Below, piece by piece: positions 9,901 through 22,083 of a stretch of 64,000 bases of DNA. The stretch is taken from assembly GCF_004365705.1 (NCBI RefSeq), contig NZ_SOBN01000001.1:2714001-2778000 (forward strand), given 5' to 3'. Numbering within the stretch: the stretch's first letter is position 1; each line of letters starts with the position of its first letter. The position numbers and the translations under genes are program-made. The notes below the pieces were generated by a model that saw only the letters and a list, made by a program, of their open reading frames with translations, had not been told where the DNA came from and ran no database searches. This stretch comes from Streptomyces sp. 846.5 (lineage in GTDB: Bacteria; Actinomycetota; Actinomycetes; Streptomycetales; Streptomycetaceae).

Positions 9901-9931
9901 TTACCGATATGCGCTCCACATCAGTGAGCAT
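6902..9931 (-). CDS. LuxR-family ATPase regulator (LAL type), copy 2
   Basis: Paralogue of the next gene downstream, 1009 aa, same layout: AAA ATPase (Walker A GDAGVGKTRL near 42-53, Walker B-like LALEDLHWSD), helical middle, C-terminal LuxR HTH. The two copies share 150 consecutive identical bases in the HTH-coding part, while the middles have diverged. ATG 9931 is chosen because GGAGG lies 7 bases upstream. The middle carries YPACSCDEDPDGECCRRLR (four cysteines near residue 460), aligned with a three-cysteine version in the other copy. A small gene ends 31 bp upstream, so all four genes may share a transcript. Confidence 0.9.
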   Translation of the reverse strand: MLTDVERISVSPVFVGRSAEMAELSAALERAGEGQPQALLIAGDAGVGKTRLLEEFVCAATARGAVAAVGGCVEIGADGLPYAPIAAALRALHHELGVEVEQAAAGSAGRLAQLLPELGHAVPEAHDEFGRARLFEHTAQLFERLTADRTIVLALEDLHWSDRSTRELLVYLLRSLRASRLVIVATYRSDDLHRRHPLRPFLAELERLRTVQRLELPRLGRTEVADQLLGIMADAPDAALVSKIFLRSEGIPFFVEELAASYQGGCSTGLTESLRDLLLVRVEALPEAVQSVLRTLALGGSAVEYGLLQAVLPLSEDELIGALRTAVDANILRPTMNGDGYRFRHALVREAVADDLLPGEGGRITRRYATVLSEQPQLVPAVERTTRLANYWYSASDPARALPAALDASREARRRNAFAEQLQMLERALELWDRVPEEVLADLRPADYAESYPACSCDEDPDGECCRRLRYVDVIAEAAVAARLCGERERCLNLCKLALRHIDETTDPSRAAWFWGQRSRVQFLSDAGDSGRADLAKARALVENGPPSAVQAEVFARFAACDMVDWPEAEDIALAERAIGIARQIGDEPVELHARVTLGTLQVILGREAEGLAELQHVLSRAVALHEPDLMSRAYVNLSDVYEGLGRSEQAVATAREGCEMARANGLLGASGSVLRGNWVEPLISLGRLDQALEALEGASREMDTRTEGTFLNRLRGLIALLRDDLPTATTHLLNAKADPSAVRAQSWLPVSELAIRLAAAEGRFEAVRSELLAAVGEGFPSGKSRYVWPLLLHATASEADSRGLPALDADRPAVLEQVRAAASQLLRGWPLADGFALLLDAELARAEGEFQAEPYLRAVAVLEPLGLPYPLDLALLRAAEAEALRGRRPEAAALLRRAEEQAARHGDVRLQAAARRLAERAGLHAAEPAPAEPVSSAELPAFHLTPRELAVLRLVALGRTNRQIAEELYISPKTASVHVSNILAKLEVTGRGEAAAMAHRLHLVPVGA

Positions 9932-9962
9932 CGCACACGCCTCCGACAATCCGGGGCGTCAG

Positions 9963-10181
9963 TCAGCAGGCACTGGGGGCTGAGGCCCGCCGCGAGCGGC
10001 GGACGCCCCGGAAGTGGAACTGCGATCTCCCTCCCTTCCGGTCCTGGTTCCCGTCACTCTCCGACGCGGCCTCGGCGGCGCCGCGCTCGGCCTCGACCAC
10101 CAGGCGGTGCTGCTCGGCCGCGCGGCGCAGCTCGGACTCGCGGATCTTGAAGGACTGGAGGTAGAAGTCGCTGCTGGACAT
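9963..10181 (-). CDS. Small charged hypothetical protein
   Basis: A 72-aa protein starting MSSSDFYLQSFKIRESELRR. The N-terminal half looks like an amphipathic helix rich in Arg and Glu; the C-terminus is basic and probably disordered. ATG 10181 has GGGGAG 7 bases upstream. It resembles short conserved proteins of unknown function in streptomycetes (from memory). It lies upstream of, and on the same strand as, the tandem regulators, so it could be the first gene of that operon. No function can be assigned. Confidence 0.6.
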   Translation of the reverse strand: MSSSDFYLQSFKIRESELRRAAEQHRLVVEAERGAAEAASESDGNQDRKGGRSQFHFRGVRRSRRASAPSAC

Positions 10182-10304
10182 GTGATGCTCCCCTGGTGAG
10201 GTCTGTCGCTGTTTCCTGCTGACCTCAAGATTCCTCTGCCAGGGGGGTGCCGGGCATCGGGAGCCTGCCCGATCTTCCAGCTCAGCGGGGCCTTAGACAG
10301 CACC

Positions 10305-10338
10305 GAGGCCGTCCTACCCGGAGGGGTGGGACGGCCTC
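10305..10338. terminator. Strong terminator hairpin downstream of gatB
   Basis: A 15-bp stem with one T-G pair and a GGAG loop: GAGGCCGTCCTACCC (10305-10319) pairs with 10324-10338. It separates gatB from the regulator operon. As an uninterrupted hairpin it can act in either direction. Confidence 0.8.
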
Positions 10339-10384
10339 AGAGGGCTCAGTACGCCTAGGCAGCGCGTCTTAGGGCCTTAGGTCC

Positions 10385-11884
10385 TTAGCCAAGCCGTTCG
10401 AGGATGAGCTCCTTGACCCTGGCGGCGTCGGCCTGACCGCGGGTGGCCTTCATGACCGCACCGACCAGCGCACCGGCCGCGGCGACCTTGCCGTCGCGGA
10501 TCTTGGCGGCGACGTCGGGGTTGGCCGCGATGGCCTCGTCCACGGCCGCGCCCAGCGCCGAGTCGTCGGAGACGACGGCCAGGCCGCGCTTGGCGACGAC
10601 CTCGTCCGGCCCGCCCTCGCCGTCCAGCACCGCCTCGATGACCTGACGGGCCAGCTTGTCGTTCAACGAACCCGCCGCGACCAGCTCGCACACCCGGGCG
10701 ACCTGCGCCGGGGTGATCGGCAGAGCGCCGATGTCGGCGCCCGACTCATTGGCGCGACGCGCGAGCTCGCCCATCCACCACTTGCGGGCCTGGTCGGCCG
10801 GGGCGCCGGCGGCGATGGTCTCCAGGATCGGCTCGATCGCACCGGCGTTGAGCACCGACTGCATCTCCAGGTCGGAGATGCCCCACTCGCCCTGCAGCCG
10901 CTCCCGGCGCACCCGGGGCATCTCCGGCAGCGCGGCGCGCAGCTCCTCGACCCACTCGCGGGACGGGGCGACCGGCACCAGGTCGGGCTCGGGGAAGTAG
11001 CGGTAGTCCTCGGCGTTGTCCTTGATCCGCCCGGCGGTGGTGCTGCCGTCCTCCTCGTGGAAGTGGCGGGTCTCCTGGACGACGCTGCCGCCGTCGTTGA
11101 GCACCGCGGCGTGCCGCTGGATCTCGAAGCGCGCGGCCCGCTCCACACTGCGGAGCGAGTTGACGTTCTTGGTCTCCGAGCGGGTGCCGAACTCCTCGCG
11201 CCCGTGCGGCCGCAGCGACAGGTTGACGTCGCAGCGCATCTGGCCCTTGTCCATCCGGGCCTCGGACACGCCCAGCGCCCTGATGACCTCGCGCAGCTCG
11301 GCCACGTACGCCTTGGCGACCTCGGGGGCGCGGCTGCCCGCGCCCTCGATCGGCTTGGTGACGATCTCGATCAGCGGGATGCCGGCCCGGTTGTAGTCCA
11401 GCAGCGAGTGCGAGGCGCCGTGGATGCGGCCGGTGGCACCGCCGATGTGGGAGGACTTGCCGGTGTCCTCCTCCATGTGGGCGCGCTCGATCTGCACCCG
11501 GAAGACCTCGCCGTCCTCCAGCGTGACGTCCAGGTAGCCGTTGAAGGCGATCGGCTCGTCGTACTGCGAGGTCTGGAAGTTCTTCGGCATGTCCGGGTAG
11601 AAGTAGTTCTTCCGGGCGAAACGGCACCACTCGGCGATCTCGCAGTTCAGCGCGAGGCCGATCTTGACGGCCGACTCCACGCCGACCGCGTTCACCACGG
11701 GCAGCGACCCGGGCAGGCCCAGGCAGGTGGGGCAGACCTGCGAGTTGGGCTCGGCGCCCAGCTCGGTGGAGCAGCCGCAGAACATCTTGGTGGCGGTGCC
11801 CAGCTCGACGTGGACCTCAAGGCCCATCACCGGGTCGTACGCCGCCAGCGCCTCGTCGTAGGGCACCAGGTCGATGACGCTCAC
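10385..11884 (-). CDS. gatB: Aspartyl/glutamyl-tRNA(Asn/Gln) amidotransferase subunit B
   Basis: GatB, 499 aa (family about 480-500). With GatC and GatA it forms the amidotransferase that converts Glu-tRNA(Gln) and Asp-tRNA(Asn) to the amide forms; GatB binds the tRNA and activates the carboxyl group. The N-terminal cradle motif [10 protein letters not shown] and the zinc-site CxC/CxxC cysteines (FCGCSTELG and CPTCLGLPG) are visible, and the C-terminal GatB/YqeY tail region is present. It is last in a gatC-gatA-small membrane protein-gatB run on the minus strand, starting 38 bp after the small gene. Confidence 0.97.
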   Translation of the reverse strand: MSVIDLVPYDEALAAYDPVMGLEVHVELGTATKMFCGCSTELGAEPNSQVCPTCLGLPGSLPVVNAVGVESAVKIGLALNCEIAEWCRFARKNYFYPDMPKNFQTSQYDEPIAFNGYLDVTLEDGEVFRVQIERAHMEEDTGKSSHIGGATGRIHGASHSLLDYNRAGIPLIEIVTKPIEGAGSRAPEVAKAYVAELREVIRALGVSEARMDKGQMRCDVNLSLRPHGREEFGTRSETKNVNSLRSVERAARFEIQRHAAVLNDGGSVVQETRHFHEEDGSTTAGRIKDNAEDYRYFPEPDLVPVAPSREWVEELRAALPEMPRVRRERLQGEWGISDLEMQSVLNAGAIEPILETIAAGAPADQARKWWMGELARRANESGADIGALPITPAQVARVCELVAAGSLNDKLARQVIEAVLDGEGGPDEVVAKRGLAVVSDDSALGAAVDEAIAANPDVAAKIRDGKVAAAGALVGAVMKATRGQADAARVKELILERLG

Positions 11885-11922
11885 TGATGCGTCCCCTCTT
11901 CGTCACATGTGTTCATGGATGC

Positions 11923-12222
11923 TCAGCCGAGCAGGATGTCGTCGTCGCCGAGCCTGCGCAGCTCGCGGACCAGCAGCAGGGTGCTGGTGACCAGGGCCAG
12001 GGCGGCGACGCCGGCGTTGACCAGCTTGAGGGTGTCGCCCTCCAAGCGGGCCTTGCGGATGTCCTTGACGATGCCGATGGCGCCGAAGGCGCCGCCGCCG
12101 ATGCCGATCAGGATGCCCGGCTTGGTGTGCTTGAAGCCTTTGAGCTGCTTGGCCTTGCTCGCCGTGCTGGTGCTGGTCGTGCTGTCCAGCTTCTCGATGG
12201 TCTTGCTCGCAGACTTGCTCAC
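11923..12222 (-). CDS. Small membrane protein coupled to gatA
   Basis: A 99-aa protein starting GTG 12222, which overlaps the gatA stop by 4 bases (GTGA), with GAGGAGG upstream. This indicates coupled translation with gatA. The first 35 residues are Ser/Thr/Lys-rich; then come one hydrophobic Gly-rich stretch ([18 protein letters not shown]) and a second membrane segment ([19 protein letters not shown]), ending [14 protein letters not shown]. No family is recognised. Its place between gatA and gatB is curious for a membrane protein. It may simply be carried in the operon. Confidence 0.8.
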   Translation of the reverse strand: MSKSASKTIEKLDSTTSTSTASKAKQLKGFKHTKPGILIGIGGGAFGAIGIVKDIRKARLEGDTLKLVNAGVAALALVTSTLLLVRELRRLGDDDILLG

Positions 12223-13721
12223 AGCGCCGGTGCCTCCTCGAGCAGGGGGTGTCCCCACTGGTTGTTGAGTGCCGCCTCGACCGCCGCGCCGACGCGGTAC
12301 AGCCGGTCGTCGGCCATGGCGGGGGCGATGATCTGCAGGCCGACCGGGAGATTGTCCTCCGGCGCGAGTCCGCAGGGCACCGACATGGCCGAGTTGCCGG
12401 CCAGGTTCGATGGAATGGTGCACAGGTCCGCCAGGTACATCGCCATCGGGTCGTCTGCGCGCTCGCCGATCGGGAAGGCGGTGGTCGGCGTGGTCGGCGA
12501 GACCAGCACGTCCACGTCGGCGAAGGAGCGGGCGAAGTCCTGGGTGATCAGGGTCCGCACCTTCTGGGCCGAGCCGTAGTAGGCGTCGTAGTAGCCGGAG
12601 GAGAGGGCGTAGGTGCCCAGGATGATCCGGCGCTTCACCTCGGGGCCGAAACCGGCCTCGCGGGTCAGCGCGGTGACCTCCTCGGCCGAACGGGTGCCGT
12701 CGTCGCCGACCCGCAGCCCGTACCGCATGGCGTCGAAGCGGGCCAGGTTGGAGCTGGCCTCGGACGGCGCGATCAGGTAGTACGCGGGCAGCGCGTAGCT
12801 GAAGGACGGGCAGGAGAGCTCGACCACGGTCGCGCCCAGGCCGCGCAGGATCTCCACCGACTCGTGGAACCGCTGCATCACCCCGGCCTGGTAGCCCTCG
12901 CCGCCGAACTCCTTGACGACGCCGACCCGGACGCCGCTGAGGTCGCCGGTCGCACCGTGGCGAGCGGCCTCCACCAGCGGCAGCACCGGGGCGTCGATCG
13001 AGGTGGAGTCCAGCGGGTCGTGCCCGGCGATGGCCTCGTGCAGCAGGGCCGCGTCCAGCACGGTACGGGCGCAGGGGCCGCCCTGGTCCAGCGAGGAGGA
13101 GAAGGCGATCAGGCCGTAGCGGGAGACCGTGCCGTAGGTCGGCTTGACGCCGACGGTGCCGGTGACCGCGCCGGGCTGGCGGATCGAGCCGCCGGTGTCG
13201 GTGCCGATGGCGAGCGGGGCCTCGTAGGCCGCCAGGGCCGCGGCGGAACCGCCGCCGGAGCCGCCGGGGATCCGGGAGAGGTCCCAGGGGTTGCCGGTGG
13301 GGCCGTAGGCGCTGTTCTCGGTGGAGGACCCCATGGCGAACTCGTCCATGTTGGTCTTGCCGAGGATCACCACGCCTGCGTCCTTGAGGCGGCGGGTCAG
13401 CGTCGCGTCGTACGGCGGCACCCAGCCCTCGAGGATCTTCGACCCGGCGGTGGTGGGGACGCCCTTGGTGGTGAACACGTCCTTGAGCGCGAGCGGGACG
13501 CCGGCCAGCGGGCCCAGCTCCTCGCCTGCGGCGCGCTTGGCGTCCACGGCGCGGGCGGCGCTGAGCGCGCCGTCGGTGTCGACGTGCAGGAAGGCGTGCA
13601 CCTTCTCGTCGACGGCGCCGATGCGGTCCAGGTGCGCCTGGGCCACCTCGACGGCGGAGACCTCGCCTGCGGCGATGGCCGCGGCGGTCTCGGCTGCGGT
13701 GTTGCGGATCAGGTCGGTCAT
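12219..13721 (-). CDS. gatA: Aspartyl/glutamyl-tRNA amidotransferase subunit A
   Basis: Amidase-signature enzyme, 500 aa, that releases ammonia from glutamine for GatB. The Ser-cisSer-Lys triad is present: Lys in [11 protein letters not shown], Ser in [11 protein letters not shown] and Ser in [15 protein letters not shown] 13721 (MTDLIRNT) is chosen because it starts 7 bp after the gatC stop and gives the usual length; the frame is open further upstream but lies inside gatC. Its TGA overlaps the GTG start of the next small gene. Confidence 0.97.
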   Translation of the reverse strand: MTDLIRNTAAETAAAIAAGEVSAVEVAQAHLDRIGAVDEKVHAFLHVDTDGALSAARAVDAKRAAGEELGPLAGVPLALKDVFTTKGVPTTAGSKILEGWVPPYDATLTRRLKDAGVVILGKTNMDEFAMGSSTENSAYGPTGNPWDLSRIPGGSGGGSAAALAAYEAPLAIGTDTGGSIRQPGAVTGTVGVKPTYGTVSRYGLIAFSSSLDQGGPCARTVLDAALLHEAIAGHDPLDSTSIDAPVLPLVEAARHGATGDLSGVRVGVVKEFGGEGYQAGVMQRFHESVEILRGLGATVVELSCPSFSYALPAYYLIAPSEASSNLARFDAMRYGLRVGDDGTRSAEEVTALTREAGFGPEVKRRIILGTYALSSGYYDAYYGSAQKVRTLITQDFARSFADVDVLVSPTTPTTAFPIGERADDPMAMYLADLCTIPSNLAGNSAMSVPCGLAPEDNLPVGLQIIAPAMADDRLYRVGAAVEAALNNQWGHPLLEEAPAL

Positions 13722-13728
13722 GGGTTGG

Positions 13729-14025
13729 TCAGTCCTCCCCGAGGATCTGCGGCACGCGGAAGCGCTGCTCCTCCGCGGCGGGCGCACCGGCGAGGGCCTC
13801 GGCGGGCGTGAGGGACGGGCGGACCACATCCGGGCGCATGACATTGGTCAGCGGCAGCGGGTGCGAGGTCGGCGGTACGTCTTCGGCGGCGATCTCGCTG
13901 ACGCGGGCGACCGCGTCGACGATGTCGTTGAGCTGCTCGGCGAAGTGGTCCAGCTCTTCGGCCTTGAGCTCCAGCCGCGACAGCCGGGCGAGGTGGGCGA
14001 CCTCCTCGCGCGTAATGCCAGGCAT
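13729..14025 (-). CDS. gatC: Aspartyl/glutamyl-tRNA amidotransferase subunit C
   Basis: GatC, 98 aa, the small stabilising belt that wraps GatA and GatB. The family signature [17 protein letters not shown] is at the N-terminus, and the C-terminus ends in the usual [10 protein letters not shown]. It is the first gene of the gatCA-(small gene)-B run. The promoter should lie in the repeat-rich stretch upstream, but no clear -35/-10 pair was seen. Confidence 0.96.
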   Translation of the reverse strand: MPGITREEVAHLARLSRLELKAEELDHFAEQLNDIVDAVARVSEIAAEDVPPTSHPLPLTNVMRPDVVRPSLTPAEALAGAPAAEEQRFRVPQILGED

Positions 14026-14138
14026 GCAGCAGTCCCCTTCGGGGTGGGATCAGGTTTTCCGGGCCCCAGTCTATTGACACGGGCGCAGGCCCATCCTACG
14101 GACGCCGGGGGGATGCATGCGCTGACGTTTTTTCTTCA

Positions 14139-14208
14139 GGGGCGCGGGGAACTGCGCGACCAGCCCTCTACGAAGGTGCGTGGTTGATCGCGCAGTTCCC
14201 CGCGCCCC
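14139..14208. repeat. Dispersed palindromic repeat, copies 2 and 3 as an inverted pair
   Basis: Two family copies in opposite orientation. Bases 14139-14159 pair perfectly with 14188-14208 (21 bp), separated by 28 bases. The pair could fold into a very stable hairpin downstream of the RmdB-like gene and upstream of gatC. Confidence 0.85.
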
Positions 14209-14261
14209 TATGTAGTTGCATGGCTGGTCGGGCGACGGAACCTGAGCCATGCAGCACCCCA

Positions 14262-14347
14262 GGGGCGCGGGGAACTGCGCGATCAACCCACTACGGAGGT
14301 GCATGGTTGGCAGCGCGCGCGGTTGATCAAGCAGAGCCCCACGCCCC
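14262..14347. repeat. Dispersed palindromic repeat, copies 4 and 5
   Basis: Copy 4 (14262-14288) is intact and ends in ...GCGCGATCAACC. Copy 5 (14321-14347) is a decayed copy in the opposite orientation. Together with copies 2 and 3 they fill most of the 338-base gap between gatC and the GGDEF-EAL gene. Nothing else was recognised in that gap. Confidence 0.75.
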
Positions 14348-14363
14348 TGAGGTCGTGCCTGGC

Positions 14364-15863
14364 TCAGGTCGGTTCGACGGGTTGGGGCGATGCCGCGTTG
14401 CGGATGCGGAGCCAAGCTGTCGCCTGCTCCGCAGGGAGCGCGGCGGAGACCAGCCAGCCCTGGACCGCGTCGCACCCCATCGCGTGCAGCCGCTCCCAGG
14501 TCTCGTCGTCCTCGACGCCCTCCGCGACCACGGTCAGCCCCAGCGAGTGCGCCAGCTGCACCGAGCAGCGGACCACGGCCGCATCGTGGTGGTCCGCCAC
14601 CATCCTGCTGACGAAGGACCGGTCGATCTTCAGCTCACCCACCGGCAGCTTCCGCAGCCGCACCAGCGAGGAGTACCCGGTGCCGAAGTCGTCCAGGGAC
14701 ATGCCGACCCCGTGCCCGCGCAGCTCCTCCAGGGTGTCCGCGGCCAGCTGCCCGTCCTCCAGCAGCAGCCGCTCGGTGATCTCCAGCTGCAGGGCCCCCG
14801 CAGGGACCCCGTGCCGGGCCAGCCGGTCCGCGATGGACTGGGCGAAGCCCGGCCGCAGGACGTCCCGCGGCGAGACATTGACGGCGACCTGGACGGTCAT
14901 CCCCTCGGCGCGCCACGCGGCCAGCTGGGTGACCGCCGCCTCCAGGACGTAGTCGGTGAGCTTCGGCATCAGCCCGCTGGACTCGGCGAGGCCGACGAAC
15001 TCGTCCGGGCTGACCGGGCCGTGCCCGTCCCGGTCCCAGCGGACCAGGGCCTCCAGACCGACCACATGCCCGTCGAAGGCGACCTTGGGCTGGTAGTGGA
15101 TGTGCACGTCGCGGGTGTCCAGCGCCCGGCGCAGGTCGCCGAGCAGACCGAGCCGCTGGGGCGTGTCGGCGTCCTGCTCGGGGTGGTAGCGCTCGACCCC
15201 GCTGCGGCTGCGCTGGGCGTGCGCCATCGCCACATCGGCGCGGCGGAGCAGGGATTCGGCGTCGTCGGCGTCGTCGGGCATGACGGCCACGCCCGCGCTG
15301 GACTCCAGGACGAGCTGGAGCCCGTCCAGGTGCACCGGCACGGCGAGAGCCGTGACCAGCTCGCGCGCGGACCGCAGCGGGTCGTCGCCGCCGTCGGGCA
15401 GCAGCACCGCGAACTCGTCCCCGCTGAGCCTGGCGACCAGGCCGTCGGCCGGGACGGAGCAGCGCAGTAGCTCGCCCACCTGCACCAGCAGCCGGTCCCC
15501 CGCGGCGTGGCCGAGGGTGTCGTTGAGCGACCGGAACCGGTCCAGGTCGAGCAGCACCAGGGTCGGCCTGCGCTCGCCGTCCGCACGGGCGATGGCCTCG
15601 CGGGCGGCGCGCAGCAGGGCGTCGCGGTTGGCGAGGCCGGTCAGCGGATCGGTGGCCAGGTCGTGCGCGCGCTCGCTGGCGATCCGCCAGGCCGCGTAGA
15701 GCACCGCCAGCGGGACCGCGAACAACGGAAGGAGTTGCGGTGCGTGATGAGAGGTGATCAGCGCCAGTGGCAGCAGCGGCGCCGCACCCACGGCCAGTGT
15801 TCCGACCAAAACCGCAAGTCTGACCAGAAGCCCGGCGCGGCCGAGCCTCGACGTGCGCTCCAT
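14364..15863 (-). CDS. rmdB: RmdB-like membrane GGDEF-EAL protein, probable c-di-GMP phosphodiesterase
   Basis: 499 aa: two N-terminal membrane segments (about residues 15-65), a GGDEF domain, then EAL. The GGDEF motif is altered to SGDEF and the I-site Arg is missing (VPAD), so cyclase activity is doubtful. The EAL half is complete: GLEALVRW, NVSPRDV, LEITERLL, DDFGTGYSSL and AEGVE are present. It should hydrolyse c-di-GMP, the signal that controls the sporulation switch through BldD in streptomycetes. ATG 15863 has AGAGGA 6 bases upstream. The name rests on position between gatC and ligA, matching S. coelicolor rmdB from memory, and on domain content. Confidence 0.82.
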   Translation of the reverse strand: MERTSRLGRAGLLVRLAVLVGTLAVGAAPLLPLALITSHHAPQLLPLFAVPLAVLYAAWRIASERAHDLATDPLTGLANRDALLRAAREAIARADGERRPTLVLLDLDRFRSLNDTLGHAAGDRLLVQVGELLRCSVPADGLVARLSGDEFAVLLPDGGDDPLRSARELVTALAVPVHLDGLQLVLESSAGVAVMPDDADDAESLLRRADVAMAHAQRSRSGVERYHPEQDADTPQRLGLLGDLRRALDTRDVHIHYQPKVAFDGHVVGLEALVRWDRDGHGPVSPDEFVGLAESSGLMPKLTDYVLEAAVTQLAAWRAEGMTVQVAVNVSPRDVLRPGFAQSIADRLARHGVPAGALQLEITERLLLEDGQLAADTLEELRGHGVGMSLDDFGTGYSSLVRLRKLPVGELKIDRSFVSRMVADHHDAAVVRCSVQLAHSLGLTVVAEGVEDDETWERLHAMGCDAVQGWLVSAALPAEQATAWLRIRNAASPQPVEPT

Positions 15864-15963
15864 AGATGTTCCTCTGGATTCCCCGTTCGCCCGCTGAGGG
15901 AGCGGGTTGTGTTCAAGGGTAAAGCCGGGACTCATGGAGGGGCAGGGGAATTGGACAGGCCGT

Positions 15964-15991
15964 GACCGACTGGTGTCGTTACCAGCCGGTC
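15964..15991. terminator. Possible hairpin between ligA and the RmdB-like gene
   Basis: GACCGACTGGT (15964-15974) and ACCAGCCGGTC (15981-15991) form an 11-bp stem with one imperfect pair (G-U in the minus-strand RNA) and a 6-base loop. It may end ligA transcripts or lie in the leader of the next gene. The support is only its structure and place. Confidence 0.35.
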
Positions 15992-16051
15992 GGCTCCACG
16001 ATATGCGCCCACTGACCGAAATGCCTTTGCGTTAAGTAACTTGACGAGGCA

Positions 16052-19307
<3,256 letters not shown>

Positions 19308-19375
19308 TCCGGCAGCGTACGGGAGTCCGGGGTGTTTGAAGGCGTCGCGTCCGCGGCAGTGCGCGCCCGCCGCCG

Positions 19376-20065
19376 CTACCGCCCCGGACGCACCGTCAGG
19401 TCGGTGATCTCCGCGTCCCGAGGCAGGTCGACGGCGGTGAGCACGGCGGTCGCGACCGACTCGGGGGTGATCCAGGCGGCGGCGTCGTAGGCCTTGCCCT
19501 CCTGGGCGTGGACCCGCTCCTGCATCGGCGTCGCGGTGCGGCCCGGGTAGACGGTGGTGACCCGGACGCCGTTGGCGTGCTCCTCGGCGCGCAGCGAGTC
19601 GGCGACGGCCTTGAGCCCGAACTTGGAGGCGGCGTACACCCCCCACTCGGCGTGGGCGCGGAGCCCTGATCCGGAGTTGACGAAGACCACCTGCCCCTTG
19701 GAGACCCGCAGAGTCGGCAGGAACAGCCGGGTCAGCTCCGCCGGGGCGACCAGGTTGACGGCGAGGGTGTGGTTCCAGACCTTGGTGCCCAGGTCGCCGA
19801 TGCCGCCCAGGTCGACCACACCCGCGATGTGCAGCAGCGAGTCCAGCCGTACCGGCTGCTCCTGCTGGCCCAGCGCCCAGGACAGCCGGTCGGGCGTGGC
19901 CAGGTCTCCGATCAGCGTGCGGCTGCCGGGGAACTGCTTCCGCAGCACCGCCGCGCGGTTGGCGTCACGGGCCAGCAGCCACAGTTCGTCGCCGCGCTCC
20001 GCCAGCCGTGCGGCGACCGCCGCGCCGATGCCGGAACCCGCGCCGGTGATCAGATGGATAGCCAT
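19376..20065 (-). CDS. SDR family oxidoreductase
   Basis: Short-chain dehydrogenase/reductase of 229 aa. The cofactor motif TGAGSGIG lies at residues 7-14, NNAG is replaced by LHIAG, the catalytic Ser is in VNSGSGL, and the YxxxK pair is in VYAASKFGL, so it should be active with NAD(P)(H). The substrate is unknown. ATG 20065 is chosen because the Rossmann strand begins right after it; an earlier in-frame ATG at 20101 would add 12 unlikely residues. It is divergent from the TrkA-domain gene over an 83-bp shared promoter gap. Confidence 0.88.
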   Translation of the reverse strand: MAIHLITGAGSGIGAAVAARLAERGDELWLLARDANRAAVLRKQFPGSRTLIGDLATPDRLSWALGQQEQPVRLDSLLHIAGVVDLGGIGDLGTKVWNHTLAVNLVAPAELTRLFLPTLRVSKGQVVFVNSGSGLRAHAEWGVYAASKFGLKAVADSLRAEEHANGVRVTTVYPGRTATPMQERVHAQEGKAYDAAAWITPESVATAVLTAVDLPRDAEITDLTVRPGR

Positions 20066-20148
20066 GTCTTCATTGGTATCACGACCGGCGGCGCGAGCCA
20101 TCCGCCACTATGGGTGGGGAGAGGATCAACAGGGGGGCGTGGCGGTAC

Positions 20149-22059
20149 GTGAGTGACGAGACGACAGTGGCGGCCGAATCCAGCCCCGGGCACATGATCG
20201 TCTGCGGCGGTGACGCGCTGACGCACCGTCTGGCGCTGGACCTGATCCACCTCTACCGCGAACGGGTCACCCTGATCATCCCCGACCTGGACGTCGGCCA
20301 CGGCCCGCAGCTGGCCGCCCTGGCCACCGAGGACGGCGCGGTCACGGTGATCAGCGGACGCGGTCCGGACGAGACCACGCTGCTCGCCGCCGGGATCACG
20401 GAGGCGACCGCCCTCGCCCTCACCATGGAGGACGACCCGGCCGTCACCGAGGCGGCGCTGCTGGCCCGCGGGCTCAACCCACGGCTGCGGCTGGTGATCC
20501 GGATCTTCAGCAACGCCCTCGGCCAACGGCTGGAACACCTGCTGGACCGGGCCGCCGAGCACTCCGGCGGCTCGACCGCGGTGCTCTCAGCCTCGGAGAC
20601 GGCCACCCCGGCCCTGGTCTCGGCCGCCGTCACCGACCGCAACCAGGTCATCCCGATCAACGGCGGGACCTTCTCCGTGGTCGAGCAGGCCCTCGGGGAG
20701 GACGCCGACGACAGCACCGTCCCGCTCGCGCTGCTCGCCCCGCGCACCGACGACCTGATCAGCTCCGGCGACAACCCGCTGCATGTGCTGCTGCCCTCCC
20801 CCGAGCAGACCGCCGCCGCCGGCCCGGAGACCGTCCGGTCCGTCGTACGGCTGCGGCACGACCCCAACCCGCCCGACGAACCGGGACGGCGCGGTCTGCC
20901 GCGCTTCCCGCTCGGGGCACTGATCTCACGGCGGCTGCGCCGGGCCGCCCTGGGCCTCGGTGCCCTGGTGGCGGTGCTGACCGTGGTCACCTGGCTGACC
21001 ACCCCGCGGTCGCTGGGACAGTCGCTCTACGACGTGCTGATGGACGTCGCCGCCGCCGGCAACCCCGCCGACAGCGAGTCGACGATCCGGAAGGTGCTGC
21101 AGCTGCTCTCGATGTTCACCGGGATGCTGATCATGCCGCTGGTGCTGGCCGTGATCCTGGAGAACCTGGGGGCGTTGCGCAATGTCAGCGGCCTGGACCG
21201 GCCCAAGCGCAGCCTGGCCGACCACATCGTGGTCATCGGTCTGGGCAAGGTGGGCAGCCGGGTGGTGGAGCGGCTGGCGGTGATGCGGGTGCCGGTGGTG
21301 GCCGTGGAACGGAACCCGGAGGCCGCCGGGGTGGCCAGGGCCAGGAAACTCGGGGTGCCGGTGGTGATCGGGGACATCTCCGACCCGGAGATCTACCGCG
21401 ACGCCAGGGTCAGCCGCAGCCAGACCCTGATGGCGTTGACCAGCAATGACAGCGTCAACCTGGAGGCGGTGCTCTACGCCCGCGAACAGCAGCCCGAGCT
21501 CCGGGTGGTGCTGCGGCTGTTCGACGACGCCTTCGCGGGCACCGTCTACCGCACCCTCCGGGCCTCCTATCCGCAGGCCCGCACCCGGAGCCGCAGCGTC
21601 TCCTATCTGGCGGCGCCGGCCTTCGCCGCCGCGATGATGGGCCGTCAGGTACTGGCCTCGATCCCGGTGGAGCGGCAGATGCTGCTGGTCGCCACGGTGG
21701 GGGTGCGGGGACGCGAGGCACTGTCCGGACGGACCGTCGCCGAGGCCTTCCGGCCGGGCGGCTGGCGAGTGGTCGGTCTGCAGCGGTCCGGCCGGGACCT
21801 GCGCTGGAACCCGGCGCCGGAGCGGCCGCTCGCGGACGACGACCGGGTGGTGGTGGTCGCCACCCGCGAGGGCCTCGGCCTGCTGTTGCGGCGGCAGGGC
21901 GCGACCGCCGTGGACGAGGAACTGCCGCCTCCCGCGGCGGCGCCGCACCCGCACCTGCCGAGCCCGCGGCGGCGGCGTCGCCCCGACGACACCGGACCGC
22001 TGCCGAGGCTGCCGCGGGCGCAGCCGGATGCGCCGTATCCGGGGCAGGATGAGCAGTGA
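20149..22059 (+). CDS. Two-TrkA-domain membrane protein, putative ion channel/transporter
   Basis: About 636 aa with a TrkA-N/RCK-type nucleotide-binding region near the N-terminus (HMIVCGGDALTHRLALDL), two hydrophobic segments (about 266-284 and 318-339) and a second, clearer TrkA-N domain after them (IVVIGLGKVGS, 360-370). The layout resembles CASTOR/POLLUX-type cation channels. The TVGYG selectivity filter is not visible between the membrane segments. The C-terminus is Pro/Arg-rich and probably disordered. The start is uncertain: GTG 20149 has AGGGGGG 12 bases upstream; ATG 20110 has no ribosome site. Confidence 0.75.
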   Translation: MSDETTVAAESSPGHMIVCGGDALTHRLALDLIHLYRERVTLIIPDLDVGHGPQLAALATEDGAVTVISGRGPDETTLLAAGITEATALALTMEDDPAVTEAALLARGLNPRLRLVIRIFSNALGQRLEHLLDRAAEHSGGSTAVLSASETATPALVSAAVTDRNQVIPINGGTFSVVEQALGEDADDSTVPLALLAPRTDDLISSGDNPLHVLLPSPEQTAAAGPETVRSVVRLRHDPNPPDEPGRRGLPRFPLGALISRRLRRAALGLGALVAVLTVVTWLTTPRSLGQSLYDVLMDVAAAGNPADSESTIRKVLQLLSMFTGMLIMPLVLAVILENLGALRNVSGLDRPKRSLADHIVVIGLGKVGSRVVERLAVMRVPVVAVERNPEAAGVARARKLGVPVVIGDISDPEIYRDARVSRSQTLMALTSNDSVNLEAVLYAREQQPELRVVLRLFDDAFAGTVYRTLRASYPQARTRSRSVSYLAAPAFAAAMMGRQVLASIPVERQMLLVATVGVRGREALSGRTVAEAFRPGGWRVVGLQRSGRDLRWNPAPERPLADDDRVVVVATREGLGLLLRRQGATAVDEELPPPAAAPHPHLPSPRRRRRPDDTGPLPRLPRAQPDAPYPGQDEQ

Positions 22060-22083
22060 TTTTCGGGCTGCGGACCGTAGCTG

